Source: Comamonadaceae bacterium G21597-S1
GTDB lineage: Bacteria; Pseudomonadota; Gammaproteobacteria; Burkholderiales; Burkholderiaceae_C
Reading direction: 5' to 3'
Length of the DNA stretch: 64,000 nt
Assembly (NCBI GenBank): GCA_027214345.1
Contig: JAPWHR010000010.1
Span: 124,001-188,000 of the forward strand
A model generated the notes under the pieces. The model worked only from the letters and a program-made list of their open reading frames with translations, did no database searches and had not been told where the DNA came from. Below, piece after piece: positions 36,236 through 45,220 of this stretch (position 1 is the stretch's first letter; each line of letters starts with the position of its first letter). A program made the position numbers and the translations under genes.

Positions 36236-36689
36236 GGTGCTCGCTGGGCCGGTTGCGCTGCGCCACACGCTCGTCACGGACGGGCTCGAACCAAGCGTCA
36301 GCGCATGGAATCGGCGCTCCCCATTCTAGCCAGCTGCCGGCACGCGATCGATCGCCTCTTGGTCGATCGATGCGTCTTCGCGGATCGCCATGTGCGCGGT
36401 CGAGGTCGAGGCCGTCCGTGCTCTGCCGTGCCGCGTCAGCGGGCCCCGGCGATTCATCATGGCCAACAACAGGGTCGACCTTGAGACCGGCCAATCCTGC
36501 GCGTCGTGAACGTTCAAAGACCTGTCCGCTCGCCAGCCTCAAGCCGCCAGATGCCCAAACTTGTGGGTGAACTTTCTGGCGGTGCGCTTTGCACACTAGC
36601 GCAAACCCTCGGGTCATGGCCGATGGGGCATGGCCGAAATAGCCTTGCCGGGCTGGTCTGCGATCTGCCGCGCGAGCACACTGGCCGCC
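36236..36689. other. Intergenic region with a GATCGATC palindrome
   Basis: Divergent spacer of about 450 bp without a recognised gene. A perfect 12-bp palindrome GCGATCGATCGC lies at 36344-36355 and a related TCGATCGA at 36363-36370. They could be operators for the Crp/Fnr protein or another regulator. The rest shows nothing clear. Confidence 0.35.
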
Positions 36690-37919
36690 ATGAACACGAC
36701 CAGTCGCACACGCCATGGCACATTGTCGGACCTGCGGGTCATCGACCTGACACGGGTGTATGCCGGCCCCGCATGCACGCAGATGCTGGCCGACCACGGC
36801 GCCGATGTCATCAAGATTGAACCGCCACAAGGCGACGAGACGCGCGACTGGGGCACGGCCGGGCCGCAGGGCCTGTCGTCCTATTTCTGGGGGCTGAACC
36901 GCAACAAGCGTACGCTGGCGCTCGACTTCGGCCAGGCAGCCGGGCGCGAGGTCCTGCTGCGCCTGCTGCAGGACGCCGATGTGCTGATCGACAACTTCAA
37001 GCTCGGCACGCTGGAGCGCTGGGGGCTGGGGTACGCAAACGACCTCCAGCCGCGGTTTCCACGGTTGGTGCATCTGACGATCTCGGGCTTCGGCACGCGC
37101 GGTCCACTGGCCGGTTACCCCGGCTACGATGCCGTGGCACAGGCCTTCGCCGGCGTGATGAGTGTCAACGGCGAGCCTGGCGGTGAACCGCTGAAGCTGC
37201 CGATGCCGGTGGTGGACTACGCCACCGGCCTGTATGCGACCTCGGCCTTGTTGATGGCGCTGCATGAACGGCAGCGATCGGGCTGCGGGCAGCATATCGA
37301 CCTGTCGCTGTTCGACGTGGCGCTGACCATGACCCATCCGCTGAGCACCACCTGGATGTTCACCGAAGAGGTACCTGCACCGACCGGCAACGTCTATGCG
37401 GCGATCGCGCCGTACGGTCTGTTCAGCTGCCGCGATCGCAAGGTCTTCACCGGTGCGGGCAACAACGGTGCCTTTCGCAAGCTGTGCCGCGTGCTGGGGA
37501 TGCCGGAGCTGGCCGACGATTCGCGCTTTGCCGACAACCGACAGCGGGTGGCACACCGGGCGGCGCTCGATGCCGCGCTGAGCGCCGCCACGCGGCAGTG
37601 GGACGGCGAGGAACTCGCACTGACGCTGATGCGCGCGGGCGTGGCGGCTGGCGTGGTGCAGAACCTGCACGAGGCCTTCCACCATCCGCAGGCCGTCGCC
37701 AATGGCATGTGGCAGGACCTGGGCGGCGGCAAGGTGGTGGCCAATCCGATCAGGCTGGACCGCACGCCCGCCACGCTGCACAGCCCGGCGCCGACCTTCG
37801 GCCGAGACACCGACGACGTGCTGGCCGAGGCCGGCTACAGCGCCGGCCAGATCGCCGACCTGGAGCAAGCTGGCGCGCTGGCACGCCAGCGCAAGGCGGC
37901 GCACGGCGCGCCGACGTGA
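36690..37919 (+). CDS. CaiB/BaiF-family (class III) CoA-transferase
   Basis: 409 residues. Early SDLRVIDLTRVYAGPACTQM and IKIEPPQGDETRDW are family hallmarks; the catalytic Asp that forms the acyl anhydride is in PVVDYATGLYA (about residue 176). The enzyme activates a carboxylate by CoA transfer. Start ATG 36690 is chosen from family alignment. Followed by a Bug receptor and an acyl-CoA dehydrogenase on the same strand, so it likely loads an imported acid onto CoA. Confidence 0.9.
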   Translation: MNTTSRTRHGTLSDLRVIDLTRVYAGPACTQMLADHGADVIKIEPPQGDETRDWGTAGPQGLSSYFWGLNRNKRTLALDFGQAAGREVLLRLLQDADVLIDNFKLGTLERWGLGYANDLQPRFPRLVHLTISGFGTRGPLAGYPGYDAVAQAFAGVMSVNGEPGGEPLKLPMPVVDYATGLYATSALLMALHERQRSGCGQHIDLSLFDVALTMTHPLSTTWMFTEEVPAPTGNVYAAIAPYGLFSCRDRKVFTGAGNNGAFRKLCRVLGMPELADDSRFADNRQRVAHRAALDAALSAATRQWDGEELALTLMRAGVAAGVVQNLHEAFHHPQAVANGMWQDLGGGKVVANPIRLDRTPATLHSPAPTFGRDTDDVLAEAGYSAGQIADLEQAGALARQRKAAHGAPT

Positions 37920-37975
37920 CTCGCCCACCGACCCACTCCCTGTACCCACCCGAAGACTTGAAGGAGACACGCACC

Positions 37976-38962
37976 ATGACCGCTTTTGACAATCGCATCG
38001 AACGACGCCGCATGCTGGCCATGCTGGCGCTGTTGCCCCTGGGCGCAACGCCGTGGGCCCGGGCGCAGGCCTATCCGTCCAAGCCGGTACGCTTCATCGT
38101 ATCGTTTCCGCCGGGAAGCGGCGCCGACACCACCGCGCGACTGTATGCGCGCCGACTGCAGGAGATCACGAAGCAGTCATTCATCGTCGAGAACCGCACG
38201 GGCGGCAATAGTTTCATCGCTGCGCAGGCGGTGGCGACAGCCGCTCCCGATGGATCGACGCTGTTTTTTGCCAGCAACTCGCCAGTGGTGGTCAACGCGG
38301 TACTGTTCAAGAGCCTGCCCTACAACCCCTTGAACGATTTCGCCGCGGTGGCCCGCACGTCGCGCGGCACCAATCTGCTGCTCGTGCCACAGAACTCGCC
38401 CTACAAGACGGTGGCTGAACTCGTCGATGCAGCGAAGAAGGCGCCGAAAAAGCTCAACTACGCATCGGGCTCGGCTAGTTACCAGATCGCCACCGAGGAG
38501 TTCGCCGAGGCCGTCGGCGCGGAATTCACGCATGTGCCGTACAAGGGCTCGGCGCCAGCCATCCAGGACACCGCCGCGGGCCAGACCGATTTCACCATCG
38601 CCGATATTTCGGCCAGCCTGCCGCTGGTGCAAAGTGGCAGGCTGCGCGCGCTGGCGGTGACGTCCGACCGGCGGCACGGCGCGCTGCCCAACGTCCCCAC
38701 GGCCATCGAATCCGGTGCCAAGGACTTCGAGTTCTACAACTGGACCGGAGTCTTCGCGCCGGCGACGACGCCACAGCCCGTGCTCGACAAGCTGACCCAG
38801 TTGATCGAACAGATCACGGCGGAGCCCGAGACCGTGGCCTTTCTGTCCAAGATCGGCGGCGAGATCTTCCCGGGGGACGCCAAGGAGCTGCGCGCTTACC
38901 AGGTTGCCCAGATCGAGCAATGGAAGCGCGTGGCCCGGCGTGCGGGCATCGAGCCCCAGTAG
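37976..38962 (+). CDS. Bug/TctC-family tripartite tricarboxylate receptor
   Basis: 328 residues: short basic N-region RRRMLAMLALLPLGATPWA, cleavage near ARAQA, then YPSKPVRFIVSFPPGSGADT and HVPYKGSAPAIQDTAAGQTD. AAGGAGAC lies about nine bases before the ATG at 37976. Placed between a CoA-transferase and an acyl-CoA dehydrogenase, it probably binds the acid that these enzymes degrade. No TctAB genes are nearby. Confidence 0.9.
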   Translation: MTAFDNRIERRRMLAMLALLPLGATPWARAQAYPSKPVRFIVSFPPGSGADTTARLYARRLQEITKQSFIVENRTGGNSFIAAQAVATAAPDGSTLFFASNSPVVVNAVLFKSLPYNPLNDFAAVARTSRGTNLLLVPQNSPYKTVAELVDAAKKAPKKLNYASGSASYQIATEEFAEAVGAEFTHVPYKGSAPAIQDTAAGQTDFTIADISASLPLVQSGRLRALAVTSDRRHGALPNVPTAIESGAKDFEFYNWTGVFAPATTPQPVLDKLTQLIEQITAEPETVAFLSKIGGEIFPGDAKELRAYQVAQIEQWKRVARRAGIEPQ

Positions 38963-38973
38963 GCAGCACCACC

Positions 38974-40137
38974 ATGGACTTCACACTCAACGACGACCAG
39001 CGCGCCCTGCAAGAGGCGGCGCGCAAGTTCGCCCAGACCGAGTTGCCGGCACTGGCCCGTGAACTGGAGGAGGCCAACGAACCGCTGCCGCAGGCCTGGG
39101 TCAAGCGCTACGCCGAGATGGGCTTTCTCGGCATCAATCTGCCCGAGGCCTTCGGTGGCCAGGGCATGAGCCACTTCGACGCGGTGCTGGTGCTCGAGGA
39201 GTTCGCCAAGATCTCGGGCGCCGTGGCAGCACCGATCTTCGAGTCCTGCTTCGGGCCAACGCTGGCGATTCAGCGTTATGCCAGCGAAGAGCTTCAGCGC
39301 AGGGTACTGCCTGCCGTCTGTGCGGGCGAGATGGTTGTCGCCGTCAGCATGAGCGAGCCCAACGCGGGCTCGGCATTGACCGACCTGCGCACTCGCGGCG
39401 TGGTGGAAGGCGGGCAGGTCATGCTCGATGGCCAGAAGCGCTGGTGTTCCGGTGCCGGCCATGCCGAGGGTTACCTGGTGTATTGCCGGCTGTCGGATGC
39501 CCCGGGTGCCGCCGGGATCGGCGCGGTCTTCGTCGACAAGGGTACGCCGGGCCTGAGTTTCGGCAAACGCGAGAAGCTGATGGGATTTCGCAGCACCCAC
39601 CACTGCGACATCTTCCTCGATCGGGTGCAGGTGCCGGCCGCGCAGATCGTCGTGCCGGCCGGCGGTTTCAAGCAACTGATGCAGGCCTTCGACCTCGAGC
39701 GCTGCGGCAATACCACCATGTCGCTGGGTCTGGCCCAGGGTGCATTCGACGACATCACCCGCTACATCAAGGAGCGCATCGCGTTCGGCCGGCCGCTGGC
39801 CGACTTCCAGGCGGTGCAGCTCAAGATCGCCGAGATGGCAATGAAGCTGGATGCGTCACGCCTGCTGCTCTACCGTGCGGTGGTGAACGCCGCCGACGGT
39901 CTGCCTTCGCTGCGTGAAAGCTCCATCGCCAAATGTTTTGCCAACGAGATCGTGCGCCAGGTGTGCATCGACGCGATGCAGCTCATGGGCGGCTATGGCT
40001 ACAGCACGGAGTACGACATGGAGCGCCGCGTGCGCGACAGCTTCGGCTGGGGCCTGGCCGGCGGGGCCATCGACATCCAGAAGATCAATATTGCCGGCGC
40101 GGTGCTGGGCCACCGTTTCGACCAACGGCGATCCTGA
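38974..40137 (+). CDS. Acyl-CoA dehydrogenase-family protein lacking the usual catalytic Glu
   Basis: 387 residues, flavoprotein family. VSMSEPNAGSALTDLRTRG and FGRPLADFQAVQLKIAEMA, then AMQLMGGYGYSTEYDMERRVRD, are characteristic. Where medium-chain enzymes have YEGT with the base Glu near the C-terminus, this protein reads LAGGAIDIQKINIA, so the Glu is replaced by Ala (about residue 362). The base may lie elsewhere, as in some family branches, or the reaction may differ. Eleven bases after the Bug gene stop. Confidence 0.85.
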   Translation: MDFTLNDDQRALQEAARKFAQTELPALARELEEANEPLPQAWVKRYAEMGFLGINLPEAFGGQGMSHFDAVLVLEEFAKISGAVAAPIFESCFGPTLAIQRYASEELQRRVLPAVCAGEMVVAVSMSEPNAGSALTDLRTRGVVEGGQVMLDGQKRWCSGAGHAEGYLVYCRLSDAPGAAGIGAVFVDKGTPGLSFGKREKLMGFRSTHHCDIFLDRVQVPAAQIVVPAGGFKQLMQAFDLERCGNTTMSLGLAQGAFDDITRYIKERIAFGRPLADFQAVQLKIAEMAMKLDASRLLLYRAVVNAADGLPSLRESSIAKCFANEIVRQVCIDAMQLMGGYGYSTEYDMERRVRDSFGWGLAGGAIDIQKINIAGAVLGHRFDQRRS

Positions 40138-40154
40138 AGGCGGATGCCTTGAGC

Positions 40155-40330
40155 ATGACCGATGCATGCGTCACCCGGGAAGATCATGGTGCTGTGGCAG
40201 TGCTGCGCCTGAACCGACCCGCCGTGCCCGGGCTGCGACCTCGCCTGCGTGTGCGACATTCGTATTGCCTCGGAAGCCGCGAAGTTCGCCGAGGTGTCGG
40301 CGCCTGCCCGCAGGCAGGGGGCGCGTGGCG
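40155..40330 (+). pseudogene. Enoyl-CoA hydratase remnant with internal deletion
   Basis: The start MTDACVTREDHGAVAVLRLN RPA is a normal crotonase N-terminus. After about 40222 the frame changes, and a different frame reads GCDLACVCDIRIASEAAKFA, the conserved mid-protein segment that normally lies about 90 residues later. A deletion of roughly 0.25 kb plus a frame change has destroyed the gene. It would have completed the CoA-transferase / dehydrogenase / hydratase pathway. Confidence 0.75.
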
Positions 40331-40387
40331 CAGGCGCCTCGGGGTCTGTTCAGGCAGTCGACCGTACGTGATCGTTGCCGCAAGGCG

Positions 40388-41314
40388 TCACAGGCTTGCC
40401 GCCACGTGCACGATCTGCTCGCGCAGCCATCGATTGAGCGGATCGTTGTGTGTCCGGTTGTGCCACCACAACGAGACCGCAAAGGGCTCCAGCGTGAAGT
40501 CCAGGGCGAACACACGCAGTGCATCGCGCGGCATGCTCTCAAGCGCCCGCCGGGGTACGAGCGCCAGCATGTCCGTTCCGACCAGCATGCCGGGCACGCC
40601 CAGGAAGGTCGAGATGGATGCGGCCAGTCGACGCTGCCCGCCCTGTGCCGCAAGCGCCTTGTCGAGCACGGCGCGCAGCAGCCCCGCGCCCGATGGCGAG
40701 ACGTCGAGGTGTGGTTGTGCCGAGAACGTATCCACGTCCAGCACATCCGGCAAGGCGCGGTTGCCGCTGCAGGCGATGCAGACGAACGCGTCCTCGTACA
40801 GCTGCACGCTGCGCAGTTCGGCATTGGCCTGGGTGAGACCGATCATCAGATCGACGATGCCCTGGGACAGCAGGTGGCCTGGCTGAAGCATGCCCACCGG
40901 GCCGAACTCCAGTATCAGCCGCGGTGCCTGGGTACGCAGCACCGTCTGCAGCGGTGGCGCAAGCAACTGCTGCAGATAGTCGTTGGCCCCGATGCGTACG
41001 TTCCGGCTGGCGGCAGACGGGTCGAACGCACCATGTGTGGCGAAGACTTGGTCCACGCGTTCGAGGGCCGCATCGACGAGCGGCAGCAACTCCTGCCCCT
41101 TGGGCGTCAGGATCATGCGGTTGCCTTCACGCACCAGCAGCGCATCCTCGAACGTGCGCCGCAGCCGCTCCAGATGCTTGCTCATAGCAGGTTGGGACAT
41201 GTCCAGCGCATGCGCCGCGTCGGTCACCCCGGCAAAGCGCAGCAGGGATGCGAGCGGCACGAGCTGGTTCAAGTCCAGGGCATGCAGTCGGACAAGTTGC
41301 CGCGACGAGTTCAT
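40388..41314 (-). CDS. LysR-family transcriptional regulator
   Basis: 308 residues. LDLNQLVPLASLLRFAGVTD and MSQPAMSKHLERLRRTFED form the helix-turn-helix; the effector domain resembles the NodD/NahR-like branch (RIGANDYLQQLLAPPLQ). The gene faces the CoA-transferase / dehydrogenase cluster and is its likely regulator. The ATG at 41314 is chosen over one 19 codons upstream because the family starts just before the DNA-binding domain. Confidence 0.86.
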   Translation of the reverse strand: MNSSRQLVRLHALDLNQLVPLASLLRFAGVTDAAHALDMSQPAMSKHLERLRRTFEDALLVREGNRMILTPKGQELLPLVDAALERVDQVFATHGAFDPSAASRNVRIGANDYLQQLLAPPLQTVLRTQAPRLILEFGPVGMLQPGHLLSQGIVDLMIGLTQANAELRSVQLYEDAFVCIACSGNRALPDVLDVDTFSAQPHLDVSPSGAGLLRAVLDKALAAQGGQRRLAASISTFLGVPGMLVGTDMLALVPRRALESMPRDALRVFALDFTLEPFAVSLWWHNRTHNDPLNRWLREQIVHVAASL

Positions 41315-41409
41315 GGCTTCATTCTGCCAGTGTCGACGCTGCCGTCCGCCGCGGCTTGCTCCACACGGCATTCGAAACGACCCCTCCGTGTCGTCAGAAG
41401 GTCGGTGTC

Positions 41410-41660
41410 ATGGGCGAATTGGGCTTGGCGGAAGCGTCGGTCAACTGCGGCGCGAGATCGGCGCCTCGATGGGGGCGGAGCGACGAGCCGCTGCGGTTCC
41501 AGCTCGGTGCGATCAAACTGGAGCTGCGGGTGCCACTGGCGGCCAAGGCAGGAGTGAAGCGCCTGGCCCGTTGGGTGGTGGTGGTTGTCGGTGCCGATGT
41601 TGGCACCGAGCGCACGCGAACGCACAAGGTCAAGCTCACGCGCGGGCCCGCGCAACTGGG
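41410..41660 (+). pseudogene. Trypco2-family (trypsin-co-occurring) domain protein, frameshifted
   Basis: The frame starting at the ATG at 41410 gives MGELGLAEA, then, in another frame, VGQLRREIGASMG. It then returns to EPLRFQLGAIKLELRVPLAA, WVVVVVGADVG and THKVKLTRGPA. Put together these match the small trypco2 domain found next to trypsin-like peptidases in predicted conflict systems. Two small compensating frameshifts separate the pieces, so the gene is probably dead unless the sequence has errors. Confidence 0.6.
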
Positions 41661-41707
41661 GGGCCACGTCGCCGTCGGGAACGACATCGCCAGGCCCGGC
41701 CAAGCCT

Positions 41708-41900
41708 GCCGCGGATCGCGCCATGCAGTGGCAACGCGTCGCCCAGATCCATGGCGGCCCGCCCGCCAGACCGGCACGGCGATTTTGCCAGCGACTGCCT
41801 GGTCGGCGTCGTCGAGGTGGTCCCCGTCTGCCAGCGCGTCCGAGTGCCAAACGCAGTCGTGGGTGAGAAGCTCCGATCGCGCGGCCGTGGAAAGCGCCGT
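41708..41900 (+). pseudogene. Possible trypsin-like peptidase remnant
   Basis: WQRVAQIHGGPP and, after a frame change, FASDCLVG followed by VEVVPVCQRVRV recall the N-terminus of trypsin-like peptidases that follow trypco2 (RVAQI, then GSGxLVG and a HVV-type motif). The catalytic His, Asp and Ser cannot be identified. Weak, and supported mainly by its position. Confidence 0.3.
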
Positions 41901-42019
41901 CCCGGATCAACGGATGGATCGTTCCGGGGACGCCATCGCGCCAGGGCCGCTACCGAATGGCCGGCGGCAGGCGCTGACGGGCAAGCTACTGCGCTGCTGC
42001 AAGGCCGTTGCCGTGGCGA

Positions 42020-42092
42020 TGGGAGTACCTGGCAGTGGTCGTGGATGTGTTCTGGCGCAAGGTGACGGGATGGACCTTTGGCGAACACATGC
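42020..42092 (+). mobile_element. Fragment of an IS3-type transposase (OrfB)
   Basis: One frame reads WEYLAVVVDVFWRKVTGW followed by TFGEHM. This resembles the integrase-core segment with the second catalytic Asp (LYLAVVxDLFSRKVVGW) of IS3-family OrfB. About 24 codons remain; no ends or other transposase parts are visible. Confidence 0.7.
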
Positions 42093-42481
42093 CAGCCGCG
42101 GCACACACAGGCTCAAACGCAGACCGCAGACTTCCATGAGGCGTGCGTCGTGTTCGTTGACCGCGCGTGGGTCGACCTTGCCGCCTTCACGCCTTGCTCC
42201 CTCCGTGAAGTCGACGCAGGAGGGGGTAGCGGCCCCACATCTGAGCATGGACTCAACGAGTGCGCGAACTGCTGCGTCGATCTGCGCAATGTCGCCGGGA
42301 TGCATGGTTTGCATGCTGCCTGGCGATTGGCGTCAATCTGCCGTGAGGCACAGTGGGTCGAAACCAGGAGGACCTCCCGTCGCAGACAAACGATGCTGGA
42401 CTGCATGACCGCGATCGAAGGAATCCAGGCCGCCGTCATCAAGCGCAATTCCTTGGGCGGGTGCTTTGGGGGCAAAGACCT
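42093..42481. other. Non-coding or decayed DNA beside tRNA-Ser
   Basis: No convincing gene is seen. Short open frames occur on both strands (one minus-strand stretch at 42110-42314 is residue-rich enough to be a gene scrap) but match no family I recognise. Confidence 0.4.
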
Positions 42482-42506
42482 GAAAATGCCCGGTTTTCAT
42501 CGGGCA
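42482..42506 (-). terminator. Terminator of tRNA-Ser
   Basis: On the minus strand TGCCCG (42506-42501), an eight-base loop and CGGGCA (42492-42487) are followed by TTTTCA. It lies three bases past the encoded CCA end. Confidence 0.65.
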
Positions 42507-42508
42507 AC

Positions 42509-42598
<90 letters not shown>

Positions 42599-42608
42599 GG
42601 TGGCCGGG

Positions 42609-42614
42609 ATTGTA
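42609..42614 (-). promoter_or_regulatory. -10 element of the tRNA-Ser promoter
   Basis: TACAAT on the minus strand, ten bases before the mature 5' end of the tRNA. A poor -35 (CAGTTT) lies 17 bp further upstream. Confidence 0.55.
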
Positions 42615-42889
42615 GCAGTGCGCCCGGCCTGAAACTGCGTCGTCCCGCCGGCCGGTGCGGGATGCAGCCGTGTGCTCGCCGGATGGCATCGTGCCATCCG
42701 GACCTGTCCTGCAGCGCAAGGCCTGTGGCCGCGGCTTCCGCTTCCTGCCGACTGTGTATAAAGGGAACAACAGTCGGTGGCCCAAAGTCGGCGTTCATTC
42801 GTCGACAACCCGGCCGGTGGCGTTCGAATTCCTTACACTGCCCGGCTTGGACAGTATTTGCCGGGATGGACCGGTCGCACGGAGATCGC

Positions 42890-45169
42890 ATGAAATTTCG
42901 TTTCCCCATTGTCATCATCGACGAGGACTTCCGCTCCGAGAATACGTCCGGCCTGGGCATTCGTGCGCTGGCTCAGGCCATCGAGAGCGAAGGCTTCGAA
43001 GTCGTGGGGGCGACCAGCTACGGTGACCTGTCGCAGTTTGCCCAGCAGCAGTCGCGCGCGAGCGCGTTCATCCTGTCGATCGACGACGAGGAGTTCACCA
43101 ACGACGCCGACCTTGGCCCGGCGATCCAGAACCTGCGCCATTTCATCGCCGAGGTGCGGCGCAAGAACCTGGACGTGCCCCTGTACGTCTATGGCGAGAC
43201 CAAGACCTCGCGCCACATCCCGAACGACATCCTGCGCGAGCTCCACGGCTTCATCCACATGTTCGAGGACACGCCGGAGTTCGTCGCGCGGCACATCACG
43301 CGCGAGGCGCGCAGCTACCTCGAGGGGGTGCAGCCGCCGTTCTTCAAGGCCTTGCTGGACTACGCCGAGGATGGGTCGTATTCATGGCATTGCCCCGGGC
43401 ATTCCGGCGGCGTCGCCTTTCTCAAGAGCCCGGTGGGGCAGATGTTCCACCAGTTCTTCGGCGAGAACATGTTGCGGGCCGATGTCTGCAATGCCGTGGA
43501 GGAACTCGGCCAGCTGCTCGACCACACCGGCCCGGTGGCCGAGTCGGAACGCAATGCCGCGCGCATCTTCAACGCCGACCATTGCTTTTTCGTCACGAAT
43601 GGCACCAGCACCTCGAACAAGATGGTCTGGCACCACTGCGTGGCTCCGGGCGACGTGGTGGTAGTGGACCGCAACTGCCACAAGTCCATCCTGCACGCCA
43701 TCATCATGACCGGGGCGATTCCGGTGTTCCTCAAGCCCACGCGCAACCACTTCGGCATCATCGGCCCGATCCCGAAGGAGGAGTTCGAGCCCGCCGCGAT
43801 CCAGGCCAAGATCCGCAAGAACCCGCTGCTCAAGGGCGTGGACGCGAAGAACGTCAAGCCCCGGGTGCTGACGATCACGCAGTCGACCTACGACGGAGTG
43901 CTGTACAACACCGAGACGATCAAGCAGATGCTCGACGGTTATGTCGACAACCTGCATTTCGACGAAGCCTGGTTGCCGCACGCGGCCTTCCACCCGTTCT
44001 ATGGTGCCTACCATTCGATGGGCAAGAAGCGCAAGCGTCCCAAGAAGGCCGTGGTCTATGCCACGCAGTCCATCCACAAGTTGCTGGCCGGCATCAGCCA
44101 GGCCAGCCAGGTGCTGGTGCAGGATGCGCAGGAGACCAAGCTCGACCGGCACCTGTTCAACGAAGCGTATCTGATGCATACGTCGACCAGCCCGCAATAC
44201 AGCATCATCGCCAGCTGCGACGTGGCCGCCGCGATGATGGAGCCGCCCGGCGGCACCGCCCTGGTCGAGGAGAGCATCGCCGAGGCGCTCGATTTCCGGC
44301 GCTCGATGCGCAAGATCGCCGACGAATATGGCAGCGACTGGTGGTTCAAGGTGTGGGGGCCCGATCACCTGGCCGACGAGGGCATCGGCCGGGCCGACGA
44401 CTGGATCATCAAGGGCGAGTCCCGCAAGGGCAAGGGCAGCGTCAACTGGCACGGCTTCGGCAAGCTGGCGGCGGGCTTCAACATGCTCGACCCGATCAAG
44501 TCGACCATCGTCACCCCCGGCATGGACCTGAACGGCAAATTCGCCAAGACCGGCATTCCGGCGAGCATCGTGACCAAGTTCCTGGCCGAACACGGCGTGG
44601 TGGTCGAGAAGACGGGGCTGTACAGCTTCTTCATCCTGTTCACCATCGGCATCACCAAAGGTCGCTGGAATACCTTGCTCACGGCGCTGCAGCAGTTCAA
44701 GGACGACTATGACAAGAACCAGCCGATGTGGCGCATCCTGCCCGAGTTCTGCCGTGACAACCCCAAATACGAAAAGATGGGCCTGGCCGACCTGTGCCAG
44801 TTCGTGCACCAGCTCTACGCCAAGTACGACATCGCGCGGCTGACGACCGACATGTACCTCAGTGACCTTGCTCCGGCGATGACGCCGACCGAGGCCTACG
44901 CCTGCATTGCGCGGCGCAAGACCGAGCGGGTCGAGATCGACGATCTCCAGGGGCGGGTCACCGTGGGCCTGGTCACGCCGTATCCGCCGGGCATTCCGCT
45001 GCTGATTCCCGGCGAGGTGTTCAACCGCAAGATCGTCGACTACCTCAAGTTCTCGCGCGAGTTCAACGACCAGTGCCCGGGTTTCGGCACCGATATCCAC
45101 GGGCTGGTGACCGAACTGGACGAGTCCGGCAAGCTGCGTTATTACGCCGACTGCGTGGTGCAGAGCTGA
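42890..45169 (+). CDS. Orn/Lys/Arg decarboxylase family protein (arginine/lysine decarboxylase)
   Basis: 759 residues, full length for the large fold-I PLP decarboxylases of acid-resistance type. An N-terminal response-regulator-like wing domain (IVIIDEDFRSENTSGLGI) comes first. Then SWHCPGHSGGVAF, the PLP-binding His-Lys in YATQSIHKLLAG (Lys about residue 397) and a C-terminal domain with TPYPPGIPLLIPGE. Arginine is the likeliest substrate in Burkholderiales, but lysine or ornithine cannot be excluded. GGAG lies five bases before the ATG. Confidence 0.9.
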   Translation: MKFRFPIVIIDEDFRSENTSGLGIRALAQAIESEGFEVVGATSYGDLSQFAQQQSRASAFILSIDDEEFTNDADLGPAIQNLRHFIAEVRRKNLDVPLYVYGETKTSRHIPNDILRELHGFIHMFEDTPEFVARHITREARSYLEGVQPPFFKALLDYAEDGSYSWHCPGHSGGVAFLKSPVGQMFHQFFGENMLRADVCNAVEELGQLLDHTGPVAESERNAARIFNADHCFFVTNGTSTSNKMVWHHCVAPGDVVVVDRNCHKSILHAIIMTGAIPVFLKPTRNHFGIIGPIPKEEFEPAAIQAKIRKNPLLKGVDAKNVKPRVLTITQSTYDGVLYNTETIKQMLDGYVDNLHFDEAWLPHAAFHPFYGAYHSMGKKRKRPKKAVVYATQSIHKLLAGISQASQVLVQDAQETKLDRHLFNEAYLMHTSTSPQYSIIASCDVAAAMMEPPGGTALVEESIAEALDFRRSMRKIADEYGSDWWFKVWGPDHLADEGIGRADDWIIKGESRKGKGSVNWHGFGKLAAGFNMLDPIKSTIVTPGMDLNGKFAKTGIPASIVTKFLAEHGVVVEKTGLYSFFILFTIGITKGRWNTLLTALQQFKDDYDKNQPMWRILPEFCRDNPKYEKMGLADLCQFVHQLYAKYDIARLTTDMYLSDLAPAMTPTEAYACIARRKTERVEIDDLQGRVTVGLVTPYPPGIPLLIPGEVFNRKIVDYLKFSREFNDQCPGFGTDIHGLVTELDESGKLRYYADCVVQS

Positions 45170-45179
45170 CCAGGGCGCG

Positions 45180-45204
45180 GCGGCAGCATCGCGCGTGCTG
45201 CCGC
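45180..45204. terminator. Stem-loop between convergent genes
   Basis: GCGGCAGCA (45180-45188) pairs with TGCTGCCGC (45196-45204) between the decarboxylase stop and the convergent fabI stop. No U-tract on either strand; possibly a shared weak terminator. Confidence 0.45.
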
Positions 45205-45220
45205 GTCGACCGGCGCGGAC

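Noticed and set aside
41907-42314. Minus-strand 135-residue frame near tRNA-Ser
   Set aside because: Its first half looks protein-like but matches no family I recognise, and the second half is low complexity; kept only as possible debris.
41248-42408. A single 386-residue plus-strand protein
   Set aside because: Only a short part (trypco2-like) is protein-like; the rest crosses gene scraps, an IS3 fragment and non-coding DNA.
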